Source: Anoplolepis gracilipes (Eukaryota; Arthropoda; Insecta; Hymenoptera; Formicidae). From it: a stretch of DNA of 64,000 nucleotides. Of this stretch, positions 28,214-40,693 are shown one piece after another. The notes under the pieces are model-generated. The model saw only the letters and a program-made list of their open reading frames with translations. It was not told the origin of the DNA and made no database searches. The translations under genes were made by a program, and so were the position numbers. Location of the stretch: positions 7,085,001-7,149,000 of the forward strand of contig NC_132985.1 of NCBI RefSeq assembly GCF_047496725.1, in the 5' to 3' direction. Position 1 is the first letter of the stretch, and every line of letters begins with the position of its first letter.

Positions 28214-28985
28214 GACTACGCAAAAGAATTAAATGGCCACAAAAAACTTAAAGCAAAATCGAGCTATTGACTTTGAACGCCTACAACTAGTAAAAAAATG
28301 ATAATAATCATTAATTTAAGTTTTTGAAATGTACAGAAAAAGCTTAACCCTTCGGCCTTTTGTACGAGTAACTGAAATGCTTTTTACTTGTAAATGTAGA
28401 GTTCATGAAAATTGTTGCGTTTTTTTCATTTAAAGATAAAAGTGCAATTTTTAGCTTGATTTTTTAATAACAATCACGCTTCAAAAATGAATAATGATTA
28501 AAAAAACGATAGGCGTATTTTAAAGTGCTAACTTTCCTCTTTAAGTTACTTTTTTAGTGATTATTGTACGATCATTTTTTCACTAGTTATAAGCGTTCAA
28601 AGTCAATAGCTTGATTTTGCTTTAATAATGAATATCTCGGCGAAAAAAATCATAGAATATTCGTTAAAAAAAGAAATTAAAATTGAAACTCTGTTATTTA
28701 ACACCTTATTAATGAAATCGTGCTAGGATTTTTTTTTAATTCAGTATTCTCGAACAAAGTTTTGAAAAATTTGTTCGATCGACAGACGTCGCTTTCTTAC
28801 AATGTAATTTTCTAACGAATAGAAAGAATTGAAATTCATTTAAAAATTCTAAAACTAGAAACTTGAAGCTTTGAAACACTTTTTTATTCATCTTATTCTG
28901 ATTATTTTTAAGAAAGTTGCATCTAGTTGAAAATTGGCTTTTTTTTTATATGGAAGAAAGTGGCCCTTTAATTTTTTGCGTAAAG
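28214..28985. mobile_element. Family D inverted-repeat element (copy 1)
   Basis: Ends GACTACGCAAAAGAATTAAA and CCTTTAATTTTTTGCGTAAAG flanked by TA. The left arm is shortened after TGGCCAC, and the interior matches the composite copies at 29175 and 58609 (GCAAAATCGAGCTATTGACT, CTAGTTATAAGCGTTCAAAG). The TA target and short ends suggest a Tc1/mariner-type non-autonomous element (inference). Confidence 0.78.
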
Positions 28986-29174
28986 TATTATATTTTTATA
29001 TTACGAATATACTACGAATGTATACAATATAATCGCAACAACTTTGAATAAATTTTTCCTCTGATTAAAGAAGAAAAATAATAAGAAGATAATATATAAT
29101 AACAAATAAAATATTTTCGGAGTTATCGAGATTGTCTATAAAGCCTCGAAATATTACTTAGCAATTACAATATA

Positions 29175-30237
29175 CACTATGCAAAAAAATTAAATAGCCA
29201 CTTTCTTCCAACTAAAAAAAAGGCCAATTTACAAATAGTTGCAACTTGCTTAACAATAAACGGAATAAGATTAACAGGGTGTATACTCAAATTCTGTAAA
29301 AAAATTCCCTGAGAATTCCAGGATCTTTCAGGTATTTTTGTTCAAAATTCCAGGTAAAATTAAAACATTTTTAGATGCAATTTTAAAATAAGTTTATTTA
29401 TTTTAGCGTATCATTTTTTGACATAAACAAAAAACATATATTTTAAACAATTTTATATAGACATAAACAAAAAATATATTTTAAGCAGATTTTAAACTTA
29501 AAATATTTTAAATTTTTATAAAAAATTTGTAAAATAAGTACTTCTTTGACATTTTTTTTAATTTCCTGAATCCTAACGAAATTCCATCAGACTTCCATGA
29601 TTTTTCAAGGTACAATAAAATTCCCTGAGAATACCAGGTTTTCCAGGTTTTTCCCGGGAGTATACACCCTGATTAATAAAAAAGCATTTCAAAGCTTAAA
29701 GTTTCTAGTTTTAGAATCTTTAAATGAATTTCAATTTGTTACAAAATTACATTGTAAGAAAGATGAATAATGATTGAAAAAAACGATAGGCGTATTTTAA
29801 AGTGCTAATTTTTCTCTTTAAATTATTTTTTTAGTGATTATTGTACGATCATTTTTTCACTAGTTATAAGCGTTCAAAGTCAATAGCTCGATTTTGCTTT
29901 AATAATAATATCTCAGCGAAAGAAATCATAAAACATTCGCTACAAGAAGAAATTAAAGCTCAAAAAAACTCTGCTCTTTAACATCCAATTAATGAAATCG
30001 TGCTAGGATTTTTTTTTTAATTCGATATTCTCTCGGACAAAGTTTTGAAAAATTTGTTCGATCGACGGACGTTGCTTTCTTATAATGTAATTTTCTAACG
30101 AATAGAAAGAATTGAAATTCATTTAAAGATTTTAAAACTAGAAACTTGAAGCTTTGAAACGCTTTTTTATTCATCTTATTCCGATTATTTTTAAGGAAGT
30201 TGCAACTATTTGAAAATTGGCCTTTCTTGGCGTAGTG
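29175..30237. mobile_element. Family D composite element (copy 2) with nested insertion
   Basis: Ends CACTATGCAAAAAAATTAAA and CTTGGCGTAGTG with TA flanks. The interior is strongly palindromic. At 29275-29671 a separate CAGGGTGTATACTC...GAGTATACACCCTG-type element is inserted, flanked by ATTAA duplicates (29270-29274, 29672-29676). Confidence 0.85.
29275..29671. mobile_element. Nested family G-like element, 397 bp
   Basis: Termini CAGGGTGTATACTC and GGGAGTATACACCCTG are inverted. The interior has paired TTCCCTGAGAATTCCAGG and TTCCCTGAGAATACCAGG. It has five-base ATTAA target duplicates. The same insertion occurs at 59214-59602, at the same place in the host element. Confidence 0.85.
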
Positions 30238-30467
30238 TATATATTTCAAAAGATATAAATAAATACAAATTAAATTTTTTTTTTTTTTTTGTCGATTTCT
30301 CGACAGTGTCGAATTTCTCATAAATTCACCGCTAATCTCGCGCACGAGACTGCAGGCAACGGCTTGCGCAATGCCAGATGATACATATAGATAGGCGCGA
30401 TTCATAGGGAATTGCACTTGCCTCTCTATTTCTCTCTTTCTCTCTCTGTAAATCCTGTACTTGCTCA

Positions 30468-30500
<33 letters not shown>

Positions 30501-30538
30501 TCTGCATTCGCTTGTGTGTTGCATACAAGTATGATGTG

Positions 30539-30633
<95 letters not shown>

Positions 30634-31048
30634 GCGTATGCATAGGTGTAGGTAAACACAGATATATACCTGCATTCGCAATGTGTGCACGCGATAAGCT
30701 CGACGAACGTAAGCATCACGCGAGTTCTCCACACGCAGGCCTCTCTCGAGGCCTCTCTCGCTACTCCAGTGCAGCTAATGCTGCACACGGGTACGATGCA
30801 ACCTTGGCACCGATGGGAATGAGCCGTGAAGTGCAGGTCCTGCTATCGCGCATCTCTCGTGTAAACGCTCATCGCGCTGTACACTGTGGCGTTCTATTAA
30901 AGCAGACTTGTGTACATGTATATGTGTGTGTATGTGTGCGTGTGTGTGTGAGAGCGAACAATTTTTTTTTTTAAAGGCAGCGCGCTGCTCTATACAGATG
31001 GAAGGAGATCTATTTAGCGATCTCTACCCATCATTTTTAACCGCGTTT
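30238..31048. other. Intron 1 island with (TCG)n at 30470-30500 and (CA)n at 30541-30632
   Basis: CpG-bearing island. (CA)n runs about 92 bp with one CG interruption, preceded by eleven to twelve TCG units. A TG-rich run lies at 30908-30950. Long frames here (for example minus 29989-30732) are made of Val-Cys and Arg repeats from these microsatellites. Confidence 0.7.
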
Positions 31049-31052
31049 TTAA

Positions 31053-31705
31053 GAGCCCAATTTATTCTAGTAGTAAGAAAAATTGATGGTTTATAGGAAT
31101 TTTTTTAAGAATGCCAAAAGTGGATCTTTTAGATTGGCATTTTACATTTGTTTTCACTGATGTTTAAGCAGTATGTCACGTATTTTTAAATCTTGAATAT
31201 TTAGCTTTTTTTTCGTTCAATAATTAGAGAGTCTGCGCGTAGGATGTTCAAAAGTGGTTTGACGACATAAAAAAATTTGATCTAGTTTTATTTCGTAGAA
31301 TATTTTTAGGATACTAAATTTAATTTTATTAGAAACAATTGTAAAATAACAAAATAATATTATGTTACTTTTAATATTTTAGATATTTCAATTTCGCTGA
31401 AATTTTTTCGTTTCTTGGCCAGAAAGAAATAAATATTAATTTTTTAAATTCTAATTATGTTTAGAATCTTATAAATAATCTAGAATAGAATAAAACTAGA
31501 TCAAACTAAATCATATTTTTTATTTTAGACACTTAACGTGAGGATACAATAGTGTCAACTGTCAAATAAAGTTAAATATTCAAGATTAAAAATTATATAT
31601 TGCCCTATTTACATTTAAACATCAATAAAAAAACTTTAGAAAAATTTATAATATTTAAAAAAAAGAATTCCTAAAAATGTCAATTTTTCTTCTAGAGAAG
31701 GGCTC
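31053..31705. mobile_element. Family E TTAA-flanked element (copy 2), 653 bp
   Basis: TTAA at 31049-31052 and 31706-31709. Ends GAGCCCAATTTATTCTAGTA and TCTTCTAGAGAAGGGCTC are inverted, and inner arms GGAATTTTTTTAAGAA and AAAAAAAGAATTCC pair. Confidence 0.85.
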
Positions 31706-31956
31706 TTAAATGAAATCTTTTCAAAATGGCAGAATAAAACTAGATCATATTTTGTATTTTAGACACTTAACGTGAGGATACAATATGTCAACTGTCAAAT
31801 AAAGTTAAATATTCAAGATTAAAAATTATATATTGTTATTTATATTTAAATATCAATAAAAACTTTAGAAAAATTTATAATATTTAAAAAAAAGAATTCC
31901 TAAAAATATCAATTTTCTAGAGAAGGGCCCTTAAATGAAATCTTTTCAAAATGGCA
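31488..31956. repeat. Direct tandem duplication of the 3' part of the family E element
   Basis: Unit 1 31488-31731 and unit 2 31732-31956 both begin GAATAAAACTAGATCA and both end TTTTCAAAATGGCA. They are almost identical, with small deletions in unit 2 (for example loss of AACTAAATCA and of a few bases near TTTTTCTTCTAG). The duplication includes 22 bp of flank outside the element, so it happened after insertion. Confidence 0.88.
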
Positions 31957-34199
31957 GGTCTTAGATATTTCCCCTCGAAAAATTTCTTACGCGTTCAATG
32001 CGTAGCCCCACATTGTTCGATGAAATTGAAAGAAATCTGGCATTGAAAGTTTCAAAATTATTTTTCACTCTTTGTATATATAATATAAACGCGTCGCGTG
32101 ACGATTGCGATCGACGGAAGTCCCTGGTCGCTCCACGCGAAACGACGGGACGGTCGGCATTGTGCAGAAGGAAGCGATCGTTTATTATAGTCACGTTGGC
32201 AGGTTTCTCGCTGTGGCTACTGACCGAATGAATAAATGTTTCTATCGCGTATATACAAGGAACTCACACCTGCGCGCGCGCGCGCGCGTATTTATATTCC
32301 ACGAGTAACAACCAGCATTATACGTATTTAATTGATGAGGAAATATTATTAGTCAGCGAATTTGTTGGACATTTTGCATTACAGAGGAGAGAAGTTTTTT
32401 TTTTCTTCCAGTAATATATGTATATACAATATATTTTTATGTGCGCGAAATTGGAAAACTTTTCATCGTCATTACTTTTTTTTTTTCTTTTTTAGTAGCG
32501 ATCACGTCGACTGGCAATATAAGTTTATAAATCGACGCCGGAATGCTGACAAGACGTACACAGAGAAAGAGAGATAAAATTATATATACGCGACGAATAA
32601 CAAGTAAAGATGAAAGAGTGCCTCGAGTAGTACTCGTTCGATGACGTTTCGCACGTGGCTAAAGACACGCCCTGTACGATGACAACCGACGATGTTCGAT
32701 AGGTATGTTGTGATCTAAGATACGCGTCATCTGCATTAAAATGCACATTGGCTTCCCTAGTTAGGAGAGTTCTTCTATTAGTCTCGATGGCTGATCTCAG
32801 TCGCAATTGAAATTTGCGTTCTTCGTCTCCAGCATGCGAAACGTAAACGTGCGTTCGAACCGTAGCCCTTGCGAGATGTGTCATCGTCATCGCCATCATC
32901 ATGCCGAGTGAACGACGTGAATAAAGATTAAATCTAGAACGGCAAAAATACACGCGAGTCGTAAACGCGAGTTTCATGGAAATAGTCGCTTCGAATGGAT
33001 CGTAGCGGTGACTGACAATAATAAGTAAATAAAACCGAATTTATATTCCGATCTGTTCGCGCATGACGTTCGTTTTCGTACGTTTATTCTTTCCAAGTGC
33101 CTTCTTTATTTTTAAACTCTTTAATTCTTTCAGGTCACATGTGGGTCATTTTGAGATCGATAGTTTAACAATAGATTGTCCCGAAGGCCTTAATCAATAA
33201 AAATATATTTAATATTTATTTTTCAATTTTCGTTATACGCGATTATTTTCGACAGATCAGTCAAGGAATGTATAAATTTTTTTCAAACACTTTTCAGACA
33301 ATTACAACACGATATTGTGACCTATATATGTGACTAGGAACAGAGCAAAAAAAAAATATATCCTTTGAACAATTATTTGTTTCGATTTTTGCGCTCTTTT
33401 AAATCGAATCAGTGAATATGATAGTAAAATTCCACTGAAAAATCAGACACTCACTAACTGAATTCTTCTTGTCAGTATTTTACACACAGCGCTATATTTA
33501 TAACTGAAATCACTGAAAATGTATCGATTTCATTTAAGAGATATTTTTATTATACACATTCCTAAGAATTCATTTTACAAAACAAAGCGCTCGAGGCGCT
33601 TTTTACATTTCCTTTTTTCTTGCAACAGAATATATAATCCCTTTATTTGCTTTCGTTTCTCATTGTTACCTTGCTAGCGGCGTGTACGGTGTCGTTTGAA
33701 AGTGATCTTGCGAGTTTGAAACTTTAAACAAACGCGTCAACCGACAGCCGGAAGGGAGGAAAAATAGCGAAAACGCGAAATCGATAGAGGGACAAACGTT
33801 GATTGCACTGTCAGCTGCGTGTCGGGCGCGTTGCAGCTGCAAACAAAACGTTGCCGCTACTGTTTGACCAATCGAAACCGGCGAGAACTCGTCGCTGTCG
33901 ATACCGTCGACGAGTTCCGTTTGCTCGTGACTACCAAATGAAACAGACTCGCGACATCGATCCTCTTTTGACAATATTAGTTTCAGAGAAATAGGGAAAA
34001 GTGTGGATGCGAATTAACATTTCTGAGAAAAGAATTAAATCAAAAAAACGAGCACATCTTTCTATCATACTTATTGTTAATGTGATACTTTTTCACATTT
34101 TTTAGGAGGACAGTAACAGTACTTACGTCTAAATTATTTTATTAATTAGCAATTAATTTTTTTATCTTTTATTTTATTATATTTTAAATAATTTTTATT
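31957..34199. other. Intron 1 islands, unique
   Basis: CpG-bearing blocks at 32090-32310 (with (CG)n at 32270-32289), 32510-33090 and 33590-33960, separated by AT-rich DNA. No coding signal I recognise. A reverse frame at 32525-32977 has no known domain. Confidence 0.45.
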
Positions 34200-34486
34200 T
34201 ATGTATTAAAAATAAAATGATAAAATATGAAAATGTTTGCAAGTAAAAATATTTATCTTACGAAAGAGCTATTCAATTTTTTTTTTCGTTTTGTACAAAT
34301 TGCAAATTTAATACTTAAATCTTAAATAGCTCTGTGTATTTCTTTTATGAAAAATATTAGAAAATAAAAGTATATAAGAAAATTTATTTTAGAAAGTTAT
34401 ATAAAAAATATTTAAAATATTCTGTTTCGAATAAAAACACGTGTAAAAATCAGAGAATTTTTTTACAAGATTTAAGTAGACAGTCT
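34200..34486. repeat. Family G remnant (copy 4)
   Basis: The internal portion only: AAAATATGAAAATGTTTGCA, AGCTATTCAA, TAAATAGCTCTGTGTATTTC and the end TTTACAAGATTTAAGTAGAC. Confidence 0.6.
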
Positions 34487-34846
34487 AATATATTTTGTAT
34501 AAAAATCTTACTTTTTATCTTATGATTACAATATGTAAAGTATATTATCAATATATAAGTACTCCCTTATTATGTTTTGTTAGATACACGAGGTCATTCT
34601 CGCGATAATTTTTAAAAGAATTAGCGGGCTTTTATTAACACGTTGGTGTTATTGCGAATGTACATTCCAAAGACAATGGATTTCTTCGGTAACGCGAATT
34701 TTGCCTTCTGACTGACCACCTTCTTATCTTCTTTCTTACCTCTTCGAGCGAGCAACGTTCACGTTGATTACGTAAGTTTGCCGACTAACATGGTTAGCGC
34801 GCGAAACCACCGACGAAGACGAAGAGAGTACTCTCCCGTAGAGAGC

Positions 34847-34892
<46 letters not shown>

Positions 34893-35640
34893 CGTGAGGA
34901 CCTGCAGTGTCAGCGAAGGAGAGAACGTAACCAACGCGGACCTTGAAACTGACATTTGTTCCGGTGTATTTTTACGCGGTTTCATCTTTAATCGTCGCTA
35001 AAAATCGCTCGCCTCGCTGTCATTACGAGCGTTAATTTTACTGGCACTGTCAAAGGCAGTTTGGGATAAAAGTGTCACGTGTTGTCTACCTCCATTTTAT
35101 TTTTACTTTTTACGCACATATTTCTTTTTTCATGTTTACCATGTTTTGCGAAATGCGTTGTATTTTTTTATCATGATGTGTCAACTATTTTGACACAGTG
35201 CATACAGATATACATACATTTGTATAATTACTGATGATTTTTACAGCACGAGACTATCACTCGAAATGCATTCATTGACAGTACATTTACTCGATAATAT
35301 CTTGTTTACACGATTATCCTTGCCTTCGCGGGGCGTAACGATACGTTACCTTGCTATTTAAAGCTTCAATGATGCACGCTGAAGCGAGTTATATTTTTAT
35401 TACCCGCTGGGAGAAAATATTTTCCACTGCGAGGGGTTAATTGTCGCGCGTCGCCGAGCTTGCTCCAGATATCACGCTGATCGAGAACCAGTGTCTTAGA
35501 TATGTAATCAATTCTGTGGATATGATATGTCAAAGTAACCGCAATTAATAAACTTTAGTGTTTCAAACAAGTTTCTTGTACATTTTTTCAAATTAAAAGA
35601 AAAAAAGCATCATTTTATTTCTAATTATTTTTACGCTTTA
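34487..35640. other. Intron 1, unique, with (GA)n at 34850-34891
   Basis: CpG-bearing island 34580-35060 with a GA run, then mixed sequence to 35560. No gene recognised. Confidence 0.5.
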
Positions 35641-36215
35641 AAAAATAATATAATTACAGACCAAGTATCTGAAGGTTTTTTTACAGATATACAGATGTTC
35701 GAATTTTCAGAAGCGAAGCTGAATTTTCAGACATTCAGAAAAATGATTCTGATAATAAAACAAATTGTCTGAAATTACTTTCAGACTTAAATCTGAAAAT
35801 TCAGACAAAAATGTACTTTTGAATTCTTAGGTAATTTTTTTACAGTCATTATATAAAAATAATTGCAGAGGAAATATCTAAAGTTTTCTTACAAACATAT
35901 ACTGAAAAAAAATATTGTTGAATTCAACAACATTATTAATCAAATCAATATGTGATGTATTAATTTCATTAATAAAATTGTTGGATTAATAAAATAAATT
36001 TCATTTACGACAAAATGTTGTGGATTTAACATTATTTTTTTTTCGGTGTACTGTTCGAATTTTCAGACAGAATTTTCAGAAGAGTGTCTGAATTTTTAGT
36101 TATTCAGAAAAATGACTCTGATGCATAAGAGAAATTGTCTAAAATTACTTTTAGACAGTTATATTTGAAAATTCAGACAAAATGTGTTTGAATTCTTAGG
36201 CAATTTTCCTTATAA
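35641..36215. repeat. Family F element (copy 4), interrupted by a MITE
   Basis: Words TCTGAATTTTCAGACA, GAAAAATGATTCTGATAATA and TTTTTTTACAGT occur in family order. It is split at 35902-36048 by an unrelated small element. Confidence 0.75.
35902..36048. mobile_element. TA-flanked MITE, ~147 bp, nested in family F
   Basis: Ends CTGAAAAAAAATATTGTTGA and AACATTATTTTTTTTTCGGTG are imperfect inverted repeats, with TA on both sides. Removing it restores the family F phrase ACAAACATA|CTGTTCGAATTTT. Confidence 0.75.
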
Positions 36216-36950
36216 TTTTGTCGTCTGGAGACATAAATTATTATTGATTCTAAATGTGATTTATCAGAACAAAGTACGATAATGTGAGATTTGGAATGCG
36301 ATTGGTCAGCCTAAATCGTTGAATAAAATACAAATTAATTACGATTAAAATCCATATAGCATATAAAAAAGATGGATATATATTTTACAATATATGTATT
36401 TTAAACACACAATTTATTTGATTTATCGACTGTTTAAAACTGTATATAACAAAAATTATTGAAGAGAAATTTTTTTCTAATTCTTTGAGTCCCAATAAAG
36501 GGCCAAATTAATAAAGAAACATTTTTTTTTTATTTTTCGAATTTCAATAAAATTTCATGAAAAGTCCGTGATTTTTTTAGGCATAAAAAATTCCTGAAAA
36601 TTCAAGTTTATCAGACAATAGACGCTTTGAAAATATATTCACATACAGAGAAAAAGATTTCCTTAGATTTAATAAAATTTATGCTAAAAAGAAACTGTTT
36701 ATTTGAAAAAATTAATAACTATTTGATTTTTAAAATAATACGTATCATGTAATATTGTTCAATTCAACGAAATAATACTTTCTTCAGAGAGATAATGTTT
36801 CGTATGACATAATGTTGTTTGAATAAAATAAATAAATCCAAACAAATCGTTCTCTCTGTGCAATGGATATTTTTAGAAAGAGAGAGAGAGAGAGAGAAAG
36901 AGAAAGAGACTTTTTGTACATTCTGTACATGGCATAGCAGCGTGATGTGC

Positions 36951-37042
36951 CTCGTTGCACCTGTGACAGCGTGTACGCGTTCTCCATGTATACATACGTG
37001 CGCGCTCGTTTACCTGGTTGAAATCGCGACCCCGTGACCTTC
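36951..37042. promoter_or_regulatory. Duplicated intronic module, copy 1
   Basis: CTCGTTGCACCTGT (36951-36964) is followed 65 bp after its start by a 27-bp block (37016-37042) identical to 38276-38302. The block contains GCGACCCCGTGACCTTC, with the nuclear-receptor half site TGACCT at 37035-37040. It lies in a CpG-bearing island of usp intron 1. Confidence 0.55.
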
Positions 37043-37995
37043 GCCGTGATATTCACGTACAAGGCCATCTCGTTGCACTCTACACGTTCTTATTCATATG
37101 TCGCTGCACGCACGTATGTGTACGCTAAAATCGAAAGAGACTTGAATACCTCGCGCTGCAGAATAACGACGAGTGTGTTGTACAAAGTGCGAATATATTT
37201 AGCCTCTTGTGTGGAAAATTGCGGGCAATTTGTAAGAATTTTCGCATTTTCATATTTATGAAGAGTCGAACATTCTATTCTGAATCCACCTTCTCTTCCC
37301 ACTCGGGAAAAAAGTTACCTTACTCGTGAGAGCTCTAATTAAATTACGAGGGAGGTCGGTCGTTTTATAATTGAATCGATAATCAATCACTGGATATCCA
37401 TTTTTATACTATTACGTTGTTTACGCTAAAAAAGATATATACCATTTGAAAAATTGTGTAACGAAAGACGCGATCCGTAAGGATCTTCTCTCTTGTGTCG
37501 TACCGTCTACCGACACTGTGTGAAATTTAATTAGAAAGGTCACATGTATTACTACGTCCTGATAATCTCGGAGGCGCGATTAAATAATAAGTGGTTAAAA
37601 TAACGAAGATCGTATTTTATAATTTTATAATTTTATAATCCCTCTCCGCGAGGGAAGCGACGTCGACGCAACGGTCACACTTTTTCATAGCGTCATTGTT
37701 AGCTACGACACTCTCATTCACGTAGGTTGATAAAAAAAAATACCGATCGTAGTCATGTTTAATCCGGTGTTTTTTTTTCTACAACACTCGTATGGCAAAT
37801 TTACAAAATGAAAAAGAAACAATAATTTATATATTAAAATTATTTCAAAAAATAAATTGTTAATTTTATTTAATAATTCTTGAATAAATTTAAAATGAAA
37901 AAATAAACATATATCAAATAAAATAATTACTATTTAATTAATAAGGTGTTTCAAAAGTTTTCAATTTTAATTATAATATATGTTCTTTCTCTTTA

Positions 37996-38026
<31 letters not shown>

Positions 38027-38211
38027 TACTGTTTTTGATTTAAATAAATACTATTTTAATTTGAAATTCTGGATTTGAAGTGCAGAAAAAAGGGATGCGA
38101 GAAATTTGATAATTTATTAGGAAACAATGTTTTAATCGCGCAGTGACATTTTCGGTGATTTATCCTGCGTGATATGTCGCATTCCGGAGAGCGTTCGCAG
38201 GGTACGTGCAG

Positions 38212-38302
38212 CTCGTTGCACCTGTAGAGGGATACGGGTTCGCAGCCCGCCCACTCGACGAGAGCGCTGCACCTAGGTTGAAATCGCGACCCCGTGACCT
38301 TC
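38212..38302. promoter_or_regulatory. Duplicated intronic module, copy 2
   Basis: CTCGTTGCACCTGT (38212-38225) and the same 27-bp block (38276-38302) at almost the same spacing (64 vs 65 bp) as copy 1. A second half site, TGACCC, follows at 38309-38314. The sequence between the two anchors has diverged. Confidence 0.55.
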
Positions 38303-38349
38303 TCCCGGTGACCCAGGTACCGAGTTGCCCTGCACGTGGCACGTCGCGC

Positions 38350-38400
38350 TATATAAAGTGCGGCTGCATATAGATCTCTCTCTCTCTTGCACTTTCAGGG
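38350..38400 (+). promoter_or_regulatory. Possible TATA promoter inside intron 1
   Basis: TATATAAAG at 38350-38358 lies in a CpG-rich island, with a CT-rich stretch and TTTCAGGGC (38393-38401) downstream. The expected start 25-35 bp from the TATA box lies in the CT run. The TCAG is slightly too far, so the pairing is weak. It could serve an alternative usp transcript, or be chance. Confidence 0.25.
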
Positions 38401-38871
38401 CCGTACGCAGCGACGCGGTCGCCACAGCCTGTGCACTCGCTTCATCGATCGTCTCTTCTCCTACTCTCTACGTCGGCGAATGGGTTTTCGCGGCGACCAG
38501 CGGCGCGTATTTACCATCGTGAACTTTAGACTTGTTTAAACCTTTGTTTTGTTATCGCATTTTAAACGCTTCGACAAAAGGCTACTCGGGTTTTTTTTTT
38601 TTTTTTTTTTTTTTGCGAATAATAAAGTCTGAAGGGAGAGCTATGGGCTTTTTCATTTTTATAACGAGTTAGGTCACTTTGGACCACGTTATAGTAATGG
38701 ATTGATACTGAAGCAGGTATGATTCCAGAGAAAATTTCGAAATGTCAAAAATCTAGAAGTACAAAGGCACTTGAATAGTTAAGTTCACAAAGAAACTCGA
38801 GTTTCTGAAAAAAAAATGTGTACCTCCCAATGAACTTGTGTATATATTTTCAAAAGTCTACCTCTCTGAGA

Positions 38872-39565
38872 AAACCTGGAATTTCTCAGGAATTTTTTAT
38901 AAAAAAAAAAGTCACGGACTTTTCATGGAGTTTTATTGAGGGAATTTGAAAAAAAATTATTTCTTTAATAATTTTACTTTTTATTAGGGCTCAAAGAATT
39001 TTTGAAAAATATTCTTTTTAATAATTTTAAATTAATATTTATTAATATAATATATATTTAATAATTTTAATAAGTTGTATATAGTTTTAAACAGTTGATA
39101 AATCAAGTGGATTATAATGTTTAAAATATATTATAAATGCATATCTATTTTTTTTACATGTATATTCAATGTATTAATAAAATATTGAATATGCAAAGTA
39201 CATATTCTTTATTGTCATTTTTAGTGATAAAAAAATGAAAATATATAATGCAAGTGAAAAATCTTACGAGAGTTATTCAGTTTTTTCAGTACAATTTATA
39301 TATAAATCTAGCAGTTGGAACTTGAGAGGCTCTGTGTTTTTTTTCATATGTGTGTGAGTTAAAAATTTAAGAAAATGCAAAAAGATTAAAAATTTTATTT
39401 TATTTAAAAAAATTAAAAGATTTATTTTATTTTAAACAAATTAAAAAATTTATTGTACAGAATATTGCACTCAAGAATCTTTAAAGAATTATTCTCTTTA
39501 TCTAAAATTTTGAACAAAAATATCTTCTGCAAAAGATCAGGGAATTTGTTTTACAAAAAAATTTG
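38872..39565. repeat. Family G element (copy 5)
   Basis: GAAAACCTGGAATTTCTCAG at the left, TTTTAGTGATAAAAAAATGA and GAGAGGCTCTGTG inside, AAAAAAATTTGAGTATATAAG at the right: the same order as other copies. Confidence 0.72.
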
Positions 39566-40690
39566 AGTATATAAGTACTCTGTGATATGCGTGACAAAAT
39601 TCGCGCAGCGACGTTTGTTCGTGATCATTTTCGCATTTCATGGAGACGGTTTCCATGACAGAATGAGAAATGAAACATTATGTGTAATATGTTATGAATC
39701 TTATCATAGGCGCGCGAAATTATAAGAATCACGCTATCAAACTATCTATGTTCGCTTAGGACAATCGTACAAGTCACGTGTTTATACGTGTCAAAGTTTC
39801 CTTTGATATTTTTGGCGCTCCGTTCGACGCAAAACATTTTTTCCAGAAAATGCATTCTTTCTTCGGCAAAACGAAACGGGCTTCGCTCTCGCGAATAATT
39901 CTGGAAACGAATTCTGTTTTATGTCCGCGTCCTCGTCCAGATTTACGGTTCGCTAAAAACCCGCGGCGGCGATCGTAAAAGAAAAAATATGAAATATCAT
40001 ACGCGCGTCTTATCTCTTTTCGGACTTGTACACACGCTGTCCAAATATTTATTGCGATACAAGACGTGAAAGTGTCGAGAGGTGTTTTTGTATAGAGTTC
40101 GCCCTGTTCCACATTTATAATGGAGTTTCTGTGTACGTGTCGTATTTAGTTTCTCATGCTGATTGCTAGAACTCTACGTAAATTTAGATACCGTAAGGTG
40201 TTGTATGTTAACACGTGTGCCGCCATGCGCCATGTGAAATCGTCTCATGAAATTCGCTTTATACGCCAGTGTATATTAATACGATGCAGCAGAGAGAGCG
40301 GAATTTAATCTAGAAAATAAAGGAAGAATTGTGAGAAAGAAAAAAAATAAAATAACTCTGACAGCTAATGACGCTTTAATTCTTTAAAGAGATTTCGAGA
40401 ATATAAATATTGAAATATAATTGATAAAAAAATATACGAAGAAAACAGAAATATGAAATATATAAATAACAATTTTACGTTATATTTTTTAATAAAAAGA
40501 TATAAAAATAAATCCGACAGTTAATTTCTTAATTCTCTTTTTCAAAAGACAATTAAAAAATTAGGACTTATTTTATTTTTTTATATTAATGTATTATATA
40601 TCAATTTATTAATATATTTAATATAATATAATTGATAAAAATATAAAAGGAGATAAAGACATAAATATGAAATATATAAGTAAACACTTT
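39566..40690. other. Intron 1, unique, no recognised gene
   Basis: CpG-bearing 39590-40280 with overlapping frames on both strands (39774-40112 minus, 39778-39978 plus), none recognisable. AT-rich 40300-40690. Confidence 0.45.
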
Positions 40691-40693
40691 ATA

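Larger units (their letters stand above)
36216..38871. other. Intron 1, with family G remnant and CpG islands
   Basis: 36400-36630 contains a decayed family G fragment (TTTCATGAAAAGTCCGTGATT). (GA)n is at 36879-36908. CpG islands at 36910-37270 and 38160-38530 each hold one copy of a duplicated ~91-bp module. Poly-T at 38000-38022 and 38591-38614. No gene recognised. Confidence 0.55.

Noticed and set aside
29989..30732. 247-codon open frame on the minus strand
   Set aside because: Made of Val-Cys and Arg runs from (CA)n and (TCG)n, and its end lies in the family D element.
38160..38290. tRNA-like GGGTTCGCAGCCCGC
   Set aside because: It has a B-box-like core, but no matching acceptor stem, D-arm or anticodon arm could be built around it.
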